Source of the DNA: Pithys albifrons albifrons
Lineage: Eukaryota; Chordata; Aves; Passeriformes; Thamnophilidae
Direction: 5' to 3'
DNA length: 64,000 bases
Assembly (NCBI RefSeq): GCF_047495875.1
Contig: NC_092459.1
Span: 21,251,795 to 21,315,794 of the forward strand
A program made the translations under genes and the position numbers. Positions 34,446 to 46,811 of the stretch are shown one piece after another (the stretch's first letter is position 1; each line of letters begins with the position of its first letter). The notes below the pieces were generated by a model that saw nothing but the letters and a program-made list of their open reading frames with translations, was not told the DNA's origin and did not search any database.

Positions 34446-37400
34446 TCTTCCATTGTCTCTGTGCTCCTTTGTGGATGTGTAGATAAGTTTTCATACCGTA
34501 TGACATGATATAACACTATATGTGATATTTATAGCATCTATTTATAATAAATATTATATTTAGAAACTAAACATTTTGCAGAAATGCAAATTAGCACAAG
34601 CCTCTTTCATTCAAAATCTTTTTATTAATCCTAGAGAAAACACAACTTCAAAGGAAAGTCAGTCTGAAGAAGAAGCAAATCAAGATATTTCTTTTTGATT
34701 TGGTATGAAAATTGCTAACTTAATCACACAAATATCCTATAATTATCTTCAGTCATAAAATGTTCTGTATTGTGCCTACTGAGGACCAAAACAAATAATA
34801 TGTTTTAATCAGTTCTCTACACTCTCAAATGTTTTCTGTGATCCGTATTACTAATGCCATTTCTTTCAGAAACTGTGTGTCCCTGAGGCTCTGCCAACTT
34901 TTAAAAGATGTTTTGACAGTATGGTTCAAAGATTAGAATTAGGGAAAACTCCCATTAATTTCAAGGATGTCAGCTAAAATGTCTGAAATTACTCTAGCAT
35001 CGGACTGCAGACCATGGGCTATAACATCCCACTTAAGGTCCCCTGAAAACACCTGAACTGTAGGAAAACTTATTTGTGCCTGATGCACATCTGTGGCCAC
35101 ACATCACCCTCAAAGCTTTAGCGAAAGGTAAAATCCATATAGAGAGAAGCCATAGAGACAAGGAATCATTTTCAAAGGCATCCATTATTTTTTTAAATGT
35201 GATTTTTCTCTCACAATGAAAACTCTTGAGGGTAAACAGCATGTGTCCAGCTAGCTGCAAACACAATATTACATTCTTACACAATAAAACCAGAATCTCT
35301 TTGAAAATAATTTTTTCCCTATCAGGCATCAAGAAGCCATGTTACTGAATCCAGTAAATCTACCAAGATTGTCTAGAGAGCTATTCAGGGAAGCCAGCAA
35401 AATACAATCTTCAACAATCATCTCTGTTTAAGCTTCCTTCTGTCCTTGATGTACTCTTCCTTTGAGGCCAGCGTCAGGTAGTACATCCCTATTCCCTGGT
35501 GCTGAACACTTTGAATCTGTTTATTTTCACTGCCATCTTATAACCTTCTATCAATCTTATGATGACACTTTGAAATTCACTAAAATAATTTTCTGAACTG
35601 TTGTAAGACATCACCCAAAATGAGGGCTGGGGGCATTGTTTTCTTTATGTCTCCTTTTTGCTGTTTGGCCATTGGGATTTTTTGGAGATCTCATTTTTTT
35701 CTTCATCAGACTTTTATTTTTTCTTCACAGAAATGGATACTGAAGACAGCTAAATTTAGGTATGTTTGTTTATCTGCAACTGGTATTAAAATTATCTCAG
35801 AATTTATATAATTTAGTTACTAACATAAATACAAAATAACCTCCTGGAGATGTTTTTTCCCTTCATGAAACAGCATGGATTCTTCTAGAAAGTGAATCTG
35901 TTTTCAGGTGCATCATCAGAGAAATCTGGCAAATATTCTTTGTCCTCTGCCTGCTCTTTTCTAACAAAAGAGTTGTACACATACTGTCATCTAAGCACAC
36001 ATGAACTAAAGGACTTACAACTTCATTAATTAAGAAGGGCAACATATGAAGGTGTTTGTGAAAAAAAAAAAAACAAAACAAAAAAACCCAAACCAAGACA
36101 CAAATACAAATAAAAGCTAGAGGAGAGGATAACCAATGAGTTTCATTCACAGGGTGCAAGCTTGATTATGTCATAGTTGCATGTACATATTTCAGAATTT
36201 TAAGTGCTATTTTTTTTAATATGCACATTCTATTTTTTACAAGATATTGAATGCCTTCCACCTCAAATGTTTGTTTCCAAGTCTTTCTCTCCTATAAATT
36301 ATTTTAAGGGACTGTAATCTGGTTTCCAGGTTAGGATGGCCCATGACTTCATCTATATTGCCACTTGAGAGTTGGACTATTGCTTTCTTCATCACTTCTG
36401 TCACTTAATTCACATAAAACCCCACAGAACTCTTTCAGTATTGTTACACAGAAACAGTTACTGTGATCAGTAGAAAGGATTTTAGTATCTCACCTAAATT
36501 TGGACAGGTGTGGTGTTTATCTGTAAAGGTTACAACATGCTTGAATGCAGCAATAAAAAGTTGCATTTTATACTATCAGGACATAGCCTCATCATGTGAA
36601 CACTAACCATATTCAACTTTACAAATAAGCAACTAAAAAAGGATCTCTTTTGTATGCAATCAAAATGCAACGTGTAATCAGAAAACTGGCTACTATGTCA
36701 GTCTGTGATAGTCCACTATTTGGCAAAAAGGAAGTTTCAGGGAATATCCCACAGTTTCACAAGTATGAATGGATGAAAGTGAAAATTAAAAATACATTCT
36801 GTTAACCAAGTATACGCCTTTAGGATGTCTTTTGGCAAACCTTTTACTATAGTCTTTCCTCTTTTTCATTTATATTTGACTCAACATCAGCCCTAATAAA
36901 ATCCAACTAAACGCATTCAAATCATGCAGAAGACTGTTCTGTGTGTTAGATTTGAAGGAAAAGTAAAAGATTGATTAATGTAAAATTCAGCTGTGCTACA
37001 AATTGGAGTCAAAGAAATAAATAATCAGTAAAAACTAGTCCTGTTTATAATTCAGCAAGAAGGCTACATTAAAATAGTTAGAGCAGGAAAAATGAAGTCA
37101 AGAAATCCAGAAATAGTTTATATGAATTTCCCATAAAGATGTAACTAACCATTCGTATTTCAAACTACTTCTAATATTCCCAATGCTTTTCTGAACTTGC
37201 TTTTTCCAAGCCTCTGTGAGTTTGATGTTGTCTTATATCAAAGATTGTACTGGATAGAAATTGGCAGGTTCCACATTAGTTCCTCTTAGAAGTATGAATA
37301 CCACTCATTAGAATAGCTTTTGAAATTAATTACTTTCAACATTTGGGTGAATGGTGCATTTTTGGCTGATGTAAATCATTCATTCTCCACTTGCTGAGTT

Positions 37401-37585
37401 TCAAGTGCTTTTGGAGATGGTTGCAGTCCATGGCTCAAACCCCAAAATATATAGTAATGGCAGGATAGTTAATAAAAACAATATTGTGTGTTGAAATACC
37501 AGCAATAAAAAAAAAACAACAGCTAGTGCCACTTATCAATAAACAAGACAGAAAGTGCCTCCACACTGGAAGAGAATCATCTGAG
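34446..37585. other. Unique AT-rich DNA, no gene seen
   Basis: About 3.1 kb without a recognised feature, apart from an A-rich AAAAC-like run at about 36060-36100. Confidence 0.45.
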
Positions 37586-37591
37586 AAATTA

Positions 37592-38342
37592 TTTCAGCGG
37601 ATTAAAAATAGCCACCGATACGGTGGAGAGGTTTCCGCTTCCAGGAGCCAGGCTAGGAAAGGGACAAGCAGGGCTCCCTAGGATCAGGCCCCTTAGAAGC
37701 GAGGGACGGCTCCTCCCGCCCCCGGCCCGGCGACCGTCCCGAACGGAACAAGCCCGCACTTGCCAGGAGTCCACGAGGAAAAGCCAAGTTTATTGCCGCG
37801 CGCTAGCTTTTGAGGAGAGCACGGGAATTCCCCGGATGTAGGCGGGGAAGAGGGGCGGAGACGGGGAGGAGTAACACCGTTCATTGGGTACATGCAAACG
37901 AGGGGAAGGAGGGAGGGGAGGAGCGGCAAAAGGACCAATGGGAGAATGAGATGGGCGGGGAAAGTCTACCGTAGGGCTTCCGGCACTTCGAGGCAGGGAC
38001 AGCCCCCGCCCGGGCTCCAGCGGCGCCTCATGGGCGGCCCCGCCGGCAACCGCCCCCATGGCCGAGTCAGGCCAGGACAGGGGGCTGCGACCCGGAGGGT
38101 TTTGTGGGAAGAGGGAACTTGGACAAGGAACTACCAAGGGAAAAACAACCAGGGTAGACACATTGGGGTGTATAACATTCAAACTGGGGAAACATCAATA
38201 TAGGGTGTGAACATTAGAGTCCTTATAAATCTGTCGCAGAGCTTCCATATTCGGGGAGCTGGGTTCCTGGGCTTCGGCGTCCTCGTCTATCCATCTCTTG
38301 TAGTATTTTTGCCACTGTATAAACCCTGGGTCTCCTCCGACA
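37592..38342 (-). mobile_element. CpG-rich solo LTR, class II (ERVK-like), copy 1
   Basis: A 751-bp element on the minus strand starting TGTCGGAGGAGACCC at 38342 and ending ...CCGCTGAAA at 37592. It is flanked by a perfect 6-bp duplication AAATTA at 37586-37591 and 38343-38348. The terminal CA has become AA compared with copy 2. It has an AATAAA signal (TTTATT at about 37788-37793 on the plus strand), an ATTGG/CCAAT box near 37936 and a GTTTGCATG octamer-like motif near 37895 (both on the minus strand). It is strongly GC- and CpG-rich within AT-rich surroundings. No retroviral genes adjoin it. The frames over it (up to 130 codons) are by-products of composition. It is the same family as copy 2 at 49.2 kb. 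Confidence 0.88.
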
Positions 38343-38348
38343 AAATTA

Positions 38349-41300
38349 CACTGAATAAACAATCTTGAATCAAATTTTTGGCAGCCTACAATTAGTCAAT
38401 AGCTCATGATCATTAAGCATGCTCCAGAAGATAACACCTAGGAATTTGTTAAGAAAACACTTTGCATTCCCTAAAAAAAGTTTTAAAATTATGTTGTCAG
38501 CCTTCCTATACCCTCACCATAAACAGCTGGTTGGTCCTGCCCGTAATGTTCTTTTGTACATAAAGCACTTCTGTACTGAAAATTAGTGTCAATACAGATA
38601 GTTTCCTGATTTTTATTCCTAAAATATGGTACAGGTGCAAGTGTTTGTGCATAGAATTTTTCAACTGGGTCTGCAAATATACATGTAACCATATTAGAGG
38701 GCAAATAGAATCTGCCAATACAGCAAAAGCATGTTATATTTCAAATAAATTCAGTCTTTTCATTCTTACAACCAGTGGAAATGTCAGAAATTGTGGGTTT
38801 GGTCCCTTCTAAATGATTCATATGTAGGATGAAGTCACTGAAAAAAGAAAATCACTTTTGCAGCAAAGGTGAAGTTAGGGATATGTCTGTATTGGGAAGA
38901 AGAGCAGTCCAGCCACTGCAAATTTTTAGAAAGAAAGAGCAATTAGAGCTTTGCATTTATGCTATATAACTTTCAGGAGTCACTACTTCAGAGTAATATG
39001 GTTGTGACCCTCTGAACAGACTTCCTGTGAGCAGCTGGATCAAAGTATTTCAGTGTAACCAAATGGACTGGAACTAGAACTGACTGGGAGAGTCACTTGA
39101 AAAATGCACTTCTGACCTTAAGACAAAATTGTGTTGCAAATACACTCTTAATGCTGCACAAGATAGAGCCCACCAGAAGAAGGGCCTCTTGATTTGGTTC
39201 ACACCTTTGACCCATCTGAATTGGTAGACTTCTTCTAAAAGATAGCGCAAACCACTGGTTCAAAGAGAAAGAGCTTTAATTCTTGTTTACCAGGGCAACT
39301 TCACTTCACATACCTAACTAAACATGCATGGAACTAGTGGTTGGATTTAAGATCACTCACTTCTTAGGAGAGAATGGTTAATTAAAAATTCATTGTAAGG
39401 ACACTGGTTGTTCATATGAACCAAGCAGAAAGTAGGTCTCTTTACTATTTTATTCCCCAATGTCCTAACCAGGACACAGAATTACTCGCAATAAATATTT
39501 CAGTATACTACACAAGGTGAATTTTCTTCAACAGCATAGACTGAGAGCAACTCACTGCAGAACACCTGAAAAAATAGTACTTAGACTCCTCAGACTGAAT
39601 CTAGAGCACCAGCAAGAGGAGAGAATTGTATTCCCAAATTCAGGTACAAACTATAATTTAATGGCTTGACCACTTTACTGCCAAATGGAGATGGACTCAA
39701 ATTCCCTTAAGCAGATAAGCATATATATCCAAGCCTCCTCTACAGATACCTTCCTAAAAAGAAGTTACTTCCTTCTTCTTGGCAGCTGCGTACACCTAGC
39801 GCTGCATCTCTTTTGCCTTTACGCATGCCTCTCGGTGTGATATATATCATTTTTTTCCACAGTAACTTGAATCTTAAAGTAAAAAATATCAAAGTGAGGA
39901 TGATATTTGTACATCTACAGGAACATTTTTTTCTGATAATTGCCATCAATTTCAAGGCAAGGAAGGCGTGAGGAAGAACAGAATATTATAGCATATCATT
40001 TTACCAACCTCACTGGCAGGAGGGATGCCAGTGAGGTACACAATAGGCAAATTAAGTCTTTGTGTCCACATGCATTACAGATGGTTTAACTAGTATTTTG
40101 TGAAATTATATTCTGTTCCATTATTACTGTACTTTCACTTCTGTTTTAATAAATAATCATTAAATATGATGCAGCTATGTGTCATCTTTATCTTAATGTT
40201 TTTAATTTCACTATCTTTGGAGAAGCCTCAGAGCATGCTTAACTAGAAGGTAAGTCTAATTTTGCATTTCTGCATAATAGGATGAGTACTAACATCACAT
40301 ACTAATACTCTGGGATTGTAGAGCCTTCATACTTTCCCCACCTTGTGCCTGTTTCTCTTCATAAATATACAAAAAGCCACTTCTGTTTAAAATCTCTCCT
40401 TCACATTTTGTTCGTCTGAAATGTCTTTTAAAAACCATGGAAATGGCTAAAGAATAAGTGCGCTGTGACCTCTGTTTTTCATGGGACTCTGATAGTTATC
40501 CTTACAGTGGGTATTTCATACCATACCAAATCTTCTCATGTAACACATCATTTAAAAAGCCAGATTTTGCCTAGAGGGTTTACAGAGCATGAAACCTCTT
40601 TCAGTATGGCACAGCCATGCTAGCCCAGCCCCACCGTGACCAGCAGGTAAGTAGTGCACCTGTGGCCACACTCATTTCCTTGCAAGAAGGCAGAGATCCT
40701 CCCTGTATATCCTAACCAGGTCAAGTTTTCTGCTGCTACCAAGAGTGACAGAAGCTGGAGGTCAATCGAGCTGCATAAGGAGCCCAGAAAATGTTCTGAG
40801 GTTTCCTCAACAATTCAGAAGCACCAGTGCTGTTGCAAGGCAGCATAAGGAAAGGTTTAATGGAGAGGTAAAAGTATCCTGGATTCTAGTACATGGCCAT
40901 AACATATGCACTGAATGCCTCCTCATGTGTCTCCCTGTGACAATGATAACTCCCTTTTCCAATTGCAGAAAAATGCTTTTCTATTCCTATTGCTCCCTTG
41001 CTTTCTTACACAGAGTGAAGCTGATTTCTAATGTCTTGTGCAATTGCTAAAAGCAATATCCATGTTGTGAATAGCTACACTTCTTCCCCAGCAGATCAGA
41101 GTCCCCACTGAAAGTAGATTGGTCAGATTTGCAATGTATTTCATAAAATGAAATGAAGTCTTGCAAACAGTATGCACAGTAATACATACATATGTAGTTG
41201 AATGAAGGAACACTAGCAGTGCTCTAGATGTCAACACATCACTAATTCTTTGCTCAAAGTTCAAAGGAATTTGTTTAATTTATTGTACTTTTGAATTAGA

Positions 41301-43578
41301 AACATTATTACACGTTTAAATATATGTCATCATTTGGTTGCAATCATGAGATAGATTTTTCTCAGAGACCTGGCAGTGATCAGTTTAAAATACAAAATGA
41401 AGACCTAGAGAATGCAAATTACAGACCAAGTAATTATAGAAGTACTGACATAATATCTTTTTCAGATTTTTCCTTGTCATTTGTAAAGAATTTTTCTTGG
41501 TTATATTTTCCTTCCAGAAGTGCAAACTTCTTCCTGTCAGCGATTATGCTTGCTTTGCACAGTACAGGACAGCATGCATTTTTTTCTTTTACTGCTGACT
41601 CTATCCACATTTTGCCTGATATGCTTTTCTATCCTCACCTTCACCTTCTGCACCCTGTGAACATAAAAGATAAAAAATAGATTAAATGCAGGGGACCTGA
41701 AGAAATGGGGATGATCACACAAGTTTGCTTTACTGTGCTCAAAGTAATATTGTAATTTTCTCAAATACAAAGAATATTTCATGTACATGTGGGGTTCAGA
41801 GAAAAGTGCATCATTACATTACAAAATTCAGGTCCGAATTTGACTTAGTCCCTTATTGACACCTACTAATTGCAAATAAAGGTAACATTTGACATGCATA
41901 AAGGGAGCAGAATCTGATCCAAAAACCCTTTGGAACATGCAAGTTTTGTGTATTGACCATGATTGTTATTTGAATAAGCTACCTTAAAGTCTTCTAAAAC
42001 AATTGTATTCTGCAATTATAATTTTTAGTGCATGTTACAAATAAAACATTTATTTTGCATAACAGAAAATATTTCTTTTCTGATTTTAATCAGTTAGATG
42101 CCCTAAAGAATCCTCATAGTTTAAAGTGCAAACATAATTATTTCCCTCTCCTCCAATTATGCTTTCTTTCTCATCATAAAAGAAACAGAGGTATCCATCA
42201 ATATTTGTTTTGGCATTGATTTCTACCATAAGTGTTTATTAAAGTACTTCTGTAGCACAGATATCCTCATTGTGTGCATGTATGTGTATTTGCATCTCTG
42301 AGACAGACCTTTTCTCTCTTTCTTTTCTCTCTTTTTCTGGCAAGCTGAGGAGAAGGATCTATTTTTTGACAGGCTGCTGCTCTCGAGAGGGCATAAAATC
42401 TGCATTTCCTTTCATCTCTCTGGATTAGTGGATTATCCTGCAGTCTGCTTGGTGACTGAAATACTTTATACCCTTCATCTTTGAGTTCTTAAAACTAATA
42501 TAACAATCACAGGTGTGTTTTTAAGATTTGGCATGTGTTGGAGAGTGAGAGGTTTTATCACATGGCTGATTGGTATCTTAAAATCACAATTTTTTTTTTC
42601 ACAGAGACCTCACTTTAGCAACTAACAGTATCATAATAAGAAAGTCACACTTTTTATTTTTGCTTCATTTTGTGATAAAAGCACATCAAACAACAAAGTT
42701 GAAAGCCTGACTCTATTATTTGATGCAGTTTCAGAAAAGAGAAGGAATGGGAAACTAGAGAAGAAAAGAAGGGAATTAATTAGAGCAGCACAAATGGTAC
42801 AAAGAGGAGGGGTTTTGGATGATGGTCTTAAGTGTAATGTCAGAATAGGAAACAATATTTAGTTGTAAAAAAATACCAACCAACCATCCAAAGAAACCAA
42901 AAAAACCTACCAAAGCCAAGACAAAACAAAAAGAACCCCACAACCTTCAAAACAAAAAGAACCCCACAACCTTTAGAAGAAAGTGCCATTCCAGTTAACT
43001 GCCTTCCAACTTCCAGCTTCCAAGAAAATTCTAGCCAGTCTAAAAGAAAGGACTTGACATCACCCCCACCACACAACCAGAAATACCAAAGCAACCAGAA
43101 AAACACTGGAGTATCCTGCCGTTCGCCACTGCCAGCCACAGCCCTTCCTCATGCTGGCTCTCACCCTGATCTAGAAGCTCAGTGAGCCTAGACCAAGTTT
43201 CCCAGGCCAGGTGTGTGGTAGAGCTGTTTTGTCCTGCATGTGTTTCAGGGAGGTAAAACCAGGAAGTAGCCAGAGATGGGAAGCAAACAACCAAAACAGA
43301 AATACCAAATGAAGAGAAAAATGAAAAAGAAAACCCATAATTTTGCCTACAGTCCAATTTTAATGCTGGATATCAGCAAGGCTGAAATTTAATTGTTTTT
43401 CTAGTTTTAGGTATGCTCTTGTTTTTCATAGGTCTTTTTTTCTTATATCAAACCCTTCTCCTATTTTTACACTCAGTTGCTAATCTATTTTATCAATAAT
43501 TAAATTCTACCATCTATCACAGAATGTATGAGCCAGTTAATTTTTATCTATGTTTTCTAAATACCTTATTATTCTTTT
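38349..43578. other. Unique DNA, no gene recognised
   Basis: About 5.2 kb. A 42-bp exon-like segment at 40605-40646 and a short tandem repeat at 42922-42973 are noted separately. A 118-codon frame at 41324-41680 has no domain. No RNA gene or recognised mobile element. Confidence 0.4.
42922..42973. repeat. 26-bp tandem duplication
   Basis: Two adjacent copies of a 26-bp unit (CAAAACAAAAAGAACCCCAC plus six more bases) that are identical by eye. It sits in an A/C-rich stretch. Confidence 0.9.
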
Positions 43579-44140
43579 TCGGTCCTGCTTTCTGCTGAGG
43601 TAGAGTTAATTTTCTTCATAGTAGCTGGTACAGTGCTGTGTTTTGGATTTAGGATGAGACCAACGTTGATAACACAGTTCTGTTTTAGTTGTTGCTGAGC
43701 AGGGTTTACACAAAGCCAAGGCCTTTTCTGCTCCTCAGCCCACTCCACCACTGAGCAGACTGGGGGTAAACAAGAAGATGGGAGGAGACACAGCTGGGAT
43801 AGCTGACCTCAACTGACCAAAGGAAAATCCTAAACCATATGGAACCAAGCTCAACAATAAAACTGAGGGGAGTTCGTTGAAGGGTGGCAGCCTGCACTTT
43901 GGGGACAGGCTGGGTATCAGTCAGTGAGTGATGAGCAATTGCATTGAGCATAAGTTGTTTTTTGTGGTCTCTTGTCATTATTACTATTTTTACTTCCCTT
44001 TCCTGTCCTATTAAACTGACTTTATCTCAAACAATAAGTTTTACTTTTTCTTTTTTCACATTCTGTCCTCCATCCCAGCATGAGGGAAGTGAGCAAACAG
44101 CTGTGTGGTGTTAAGCTGCCTGCCAGGTTAAACCATGACA
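43579..44140 (+). mobile_element. ERVL-type solo LTR (~560 bp)
   Basis: The block GAGTTAATTTTCTTCATAGT near 43604, the segment around 43780-43830 (GGAGGAGACACAGCTGGGAT, GACCTCAACTGACCAAAGG), the ATTAAACTGACTTTATCTC polyadenylation region near 44010 and the 3' end GGTTAAACCATGACA at 44140 are hallmarks of a common avian ERVL LTR family. It shares blocks with the LTR at 54.91 kb. The 5' end is blurred (near 43579) and no clean 5-bp duplication is visible. No internal genes adjoin it, so it is a solo LTR. Confidence 0.85.
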
Positions 44141-45721
44141 TTTTGTTTCCATATAGCCTCTAACAATTTTTAAACTTGTCAGACTGCTCTGTCACATATT
44201 TAATCCTTCATGTATGCACTTCTCAACAAAGATCTAGATTCTACTCATGCCCTCCATTTGGAGTTCGACAGAGATTTGCATAGCATCTAATGTATGTCAT
44301 GGCCCTGTCTGTAACAGTGATCATCATTCATTATGGGGTAGGCTGAAAGTCTCTGAGTCCTTCTGAGGATCTTATTATTTATTTCTGATAGTACCAGCAA
44401 TGTATGAAGCATTTTTAGATACTCAAAACCATACAGCTATTTCCCAAAGAAGATCATACAGCCTCTAAAGGGAGGAAGTGTAACTGAAACATGAATAAAA
44501 GTTTCAGTAGCAGTACACACAAGACTAAAGAAAATGTCCTGAGATAGGGGTTGTGCAAGCCAAACTAAATAAAAGAGACTGATGGAGAATGAAAGTCTAA
44601 TTTTTTAGGCCTAGCAAGACCAAAAACAAAGACTGTAAGTTTTAAAACTGAAAATAAATTGCTATAGCATGAGCATAGCATATGGCATGGAGAACAGCCT
44701 AGACAAGGAAACAAGATATAAGACTCAAGCAGGTGAAATGAGGAGAGCTACCCATAAGTGCCCTACTCTTCACATTGATATCTCAGTTTGATACCAGAAG
44801 TAAGGCATTGGAAGCAATGAGATAGGAAAAAAAAAAAAGAAAAAGAAAGAAAATAAAAGGAAGAAGAAGAAAATGGAAAAACTGAAATATTCTGTAAGAA
44901 TGAGAATAATGAAAGGACAGAAAGTCACCATCACAGCATGAAATAGCAATTAAAATAGGAAAAAACCCTACAAAATATGTTTCCTTCTTTGAGACAGTCC
45001 AGAAGCATGGATCACTGGCAAGGGAGTGAAAAATGCACTGAGGGCCAGCAGGCCAAGAAAAAAGAACTGTCATCCACTGCAGCTGTGGGATTTAACACTT
45101 GGCAAAGTCCTATGTCAATCACAAGAAAACGGCTTCAGTAGCCTGAAAGTTTGCACCTAGAAAGTTGGTTTGTAAAGTGACTATTTCAGATTTGGACTAA
45201 AATAATATAGCTGAAACACTCAAAAATGCATTCATTTGCTACTATGCATTTCTTTGACATTGCTACAATGTAATCAGCATTCTGTGCCAAGATCAGTGGT
45301 GAAACTTTGAGAACACTGCAGGGCTGTGACACACTTAACAATAAAAAGGTCTTTTTTAAAAATACAGAAAACTCACCATTTTGTGTTTTTAACTATCAGC
45401 TTTATTTTGCCATTATTATCATAAATTTGCATTATATTATACAGATTTATAAATAGTTCCAGATGTAAAATAACTAGAAGTTATTAAATTGGGAGGTAGG
45501 TGCTCCCATGAGAGAACTGTATGAAAGATGCAAGAAGACCCATATTGGGAAAAAATACAGCTGTTATTAGGTTAACAAATGTCTTGTACCAGATATTTCC
45601 AACAGCTTTCATCCAACAGAAGGAGCCACAAGCTATGCTGCATGGCCTGACCGTGGTTACTGACTGTTTCCGTTTTATTCTTCCTAGTTTAACAGAACAA
45701 GCTATATCAACTGAGGGTAAA
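44141..45721. other. Unique AT-rich DNA, no gene seen
   Basis: About 1.6 kb with one purine-rich A/G run at about 44826-44880. No other feature recognised. Confidence 0.45.
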
Positions 45722-46811
45722 TGTGTTGAGCTTGTGTGACCAGGTTTTGGTAGAGGGGAATTTTATAGGGATGGCTTCTTTGAGAAGCTGCTAGAAGATT
45801 CCCCCTATGTCCAAAAGAGCCAATGCTAGCTGGCTCCAAGATGGACCCACTGCTATCCAAGGCTGCGCCCATCAGCAGTGGCGGTGGTGCCTCTGGGAGA
45901 CAATAATTAAGAAGGGAAAAAAGTGAAACCCCCGTGCAACTGCAGCCAGAAAGACTATGTGAGGTGAACAGCTCTGCAGGCAACAAGGTCAGTGTTGAAG
46001 TAAGGGGAGCAAGTCCTCCAGGAACTGGAGCAGAGATTCCCCTGCACTGTGTGATGAAGACCATGGTGAGGCAGGCTGTTCCCCTGCATTCTTGGAGAAC
46101 CCCACAATAGACAAGATACGTGAAGGAAGCTGTGAAGAAGCCCATGCTGGAGCAGGCTCCTGGCATGACCGGTGACCCTGAGAGAGGAGCTCATGCTGGA
46201 ACAACTTTGCTGGTAGGACATGTGACTCTGTGAGAAACCCATGCTGGAGCAGTCTGTTACTGAAGGACTGCACCCAGTGAAGTGAACCCATGCTGGAGCA
46301 GTTTGTGAAGAACTTTCACTCTGTGGGAAAGATGCACATTGGGGAAGTACTGAAGGACTCTCTTCCATGAGAGGGATCCTAAGCTGAAGAAGGGCAAGAG
46401 AGTGAAGAGGAATGAGCAGCAGAGACAACATGTGATGAACTGACCACAACCCCATTCTTTGTACCCCTGCACTGCTGCAAGGGAGGAGGTAGATTTCTTA
46501 GGAGCTCGGGAAAAAGGAAGAGGTAGAGAGGGAAAGAAGGGAAGGGTAAGGGGAAAGTGTTTCAGGGGGAAGTGTTTTAACATTTGGTTTTTATTTCTCA
46601 TTTTTCTACTCTGATTTGATTATTAATAAATTAAAGTTTCCCCAAGTCAAGTCTGTTTTGCCCACTATATCAATGGAGAGTGATCTCACCCCGTCCTTAT
46701 CTTAATCCATGAGCCTCTCATTATATTTTCTTTCCCCTGTCCGGCTGAGGAGGGGAGTGATAGAGCAGCTTTGGTGGGTTTCTGACATTCAGCCAGAATC
46801 AACCCAGAACA
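45722..46811 (+). mobile_element. ERVL-type long LTR with internal minisatellite (1,090 bp)
   Basis: Full-length LTR: TGTGTTGAGCTTGTGTGACC at the 5' end and CAACCCAGAACA at 46811. The flanks are GTAAA (45717-45721) and GTAAG (46812-46816), a likely 5-bp target duplication with one change; 5 bp fits ERVL. Inside are about five ~48-bp units at 46141-46385, each opening with a CCCATGCTGGAGCAG-like string. The AATAAATTAAA region lies near 46624-46634. The frames of 100-166 codons on the minus strand (45702-46601) run across the minisatellite and are not genes. Copies of the family lie at 21.3-22.07 kb and 60.67-61.58 kb, and a tip at 18.8 kb. Confidence 0.85.
46141..46385. repeat. ~48-bp minisatellite inside the LTR
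   Basis: Unit starts at 46141, 46190, 46238, 46287 and 46335, giving a period of 48-49 bp. Units share CCCATGCTGGAGCAG at the start and a GACTGCACCC/GTGACTCTGTG-like middle. The same array is present in sister LTRs, so it was part of the LTR before transposition. Confidence 0.85.

Noticed and set aside
41324..41680. 118-codon plus frame
   Set aside because: No domain, weak start context and no neighbouring exon signals. The length is compatible with chance in 64 kb.
46141..46385. Regular ~48-bp repeats that might suggest a CRISPR-like array
   Set aside because: Units are contiguous and diverged, with no unique spacers, and they sit inside a retroviral LTR in a vertebrate genome.
45702..46601. 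Several 100-166-codon minus-strand frames
   Set aside because: They overlap in different frames across the LTR and its 48-bp minisatellite, whose period of 48-49 bp keeps frames open by chance.
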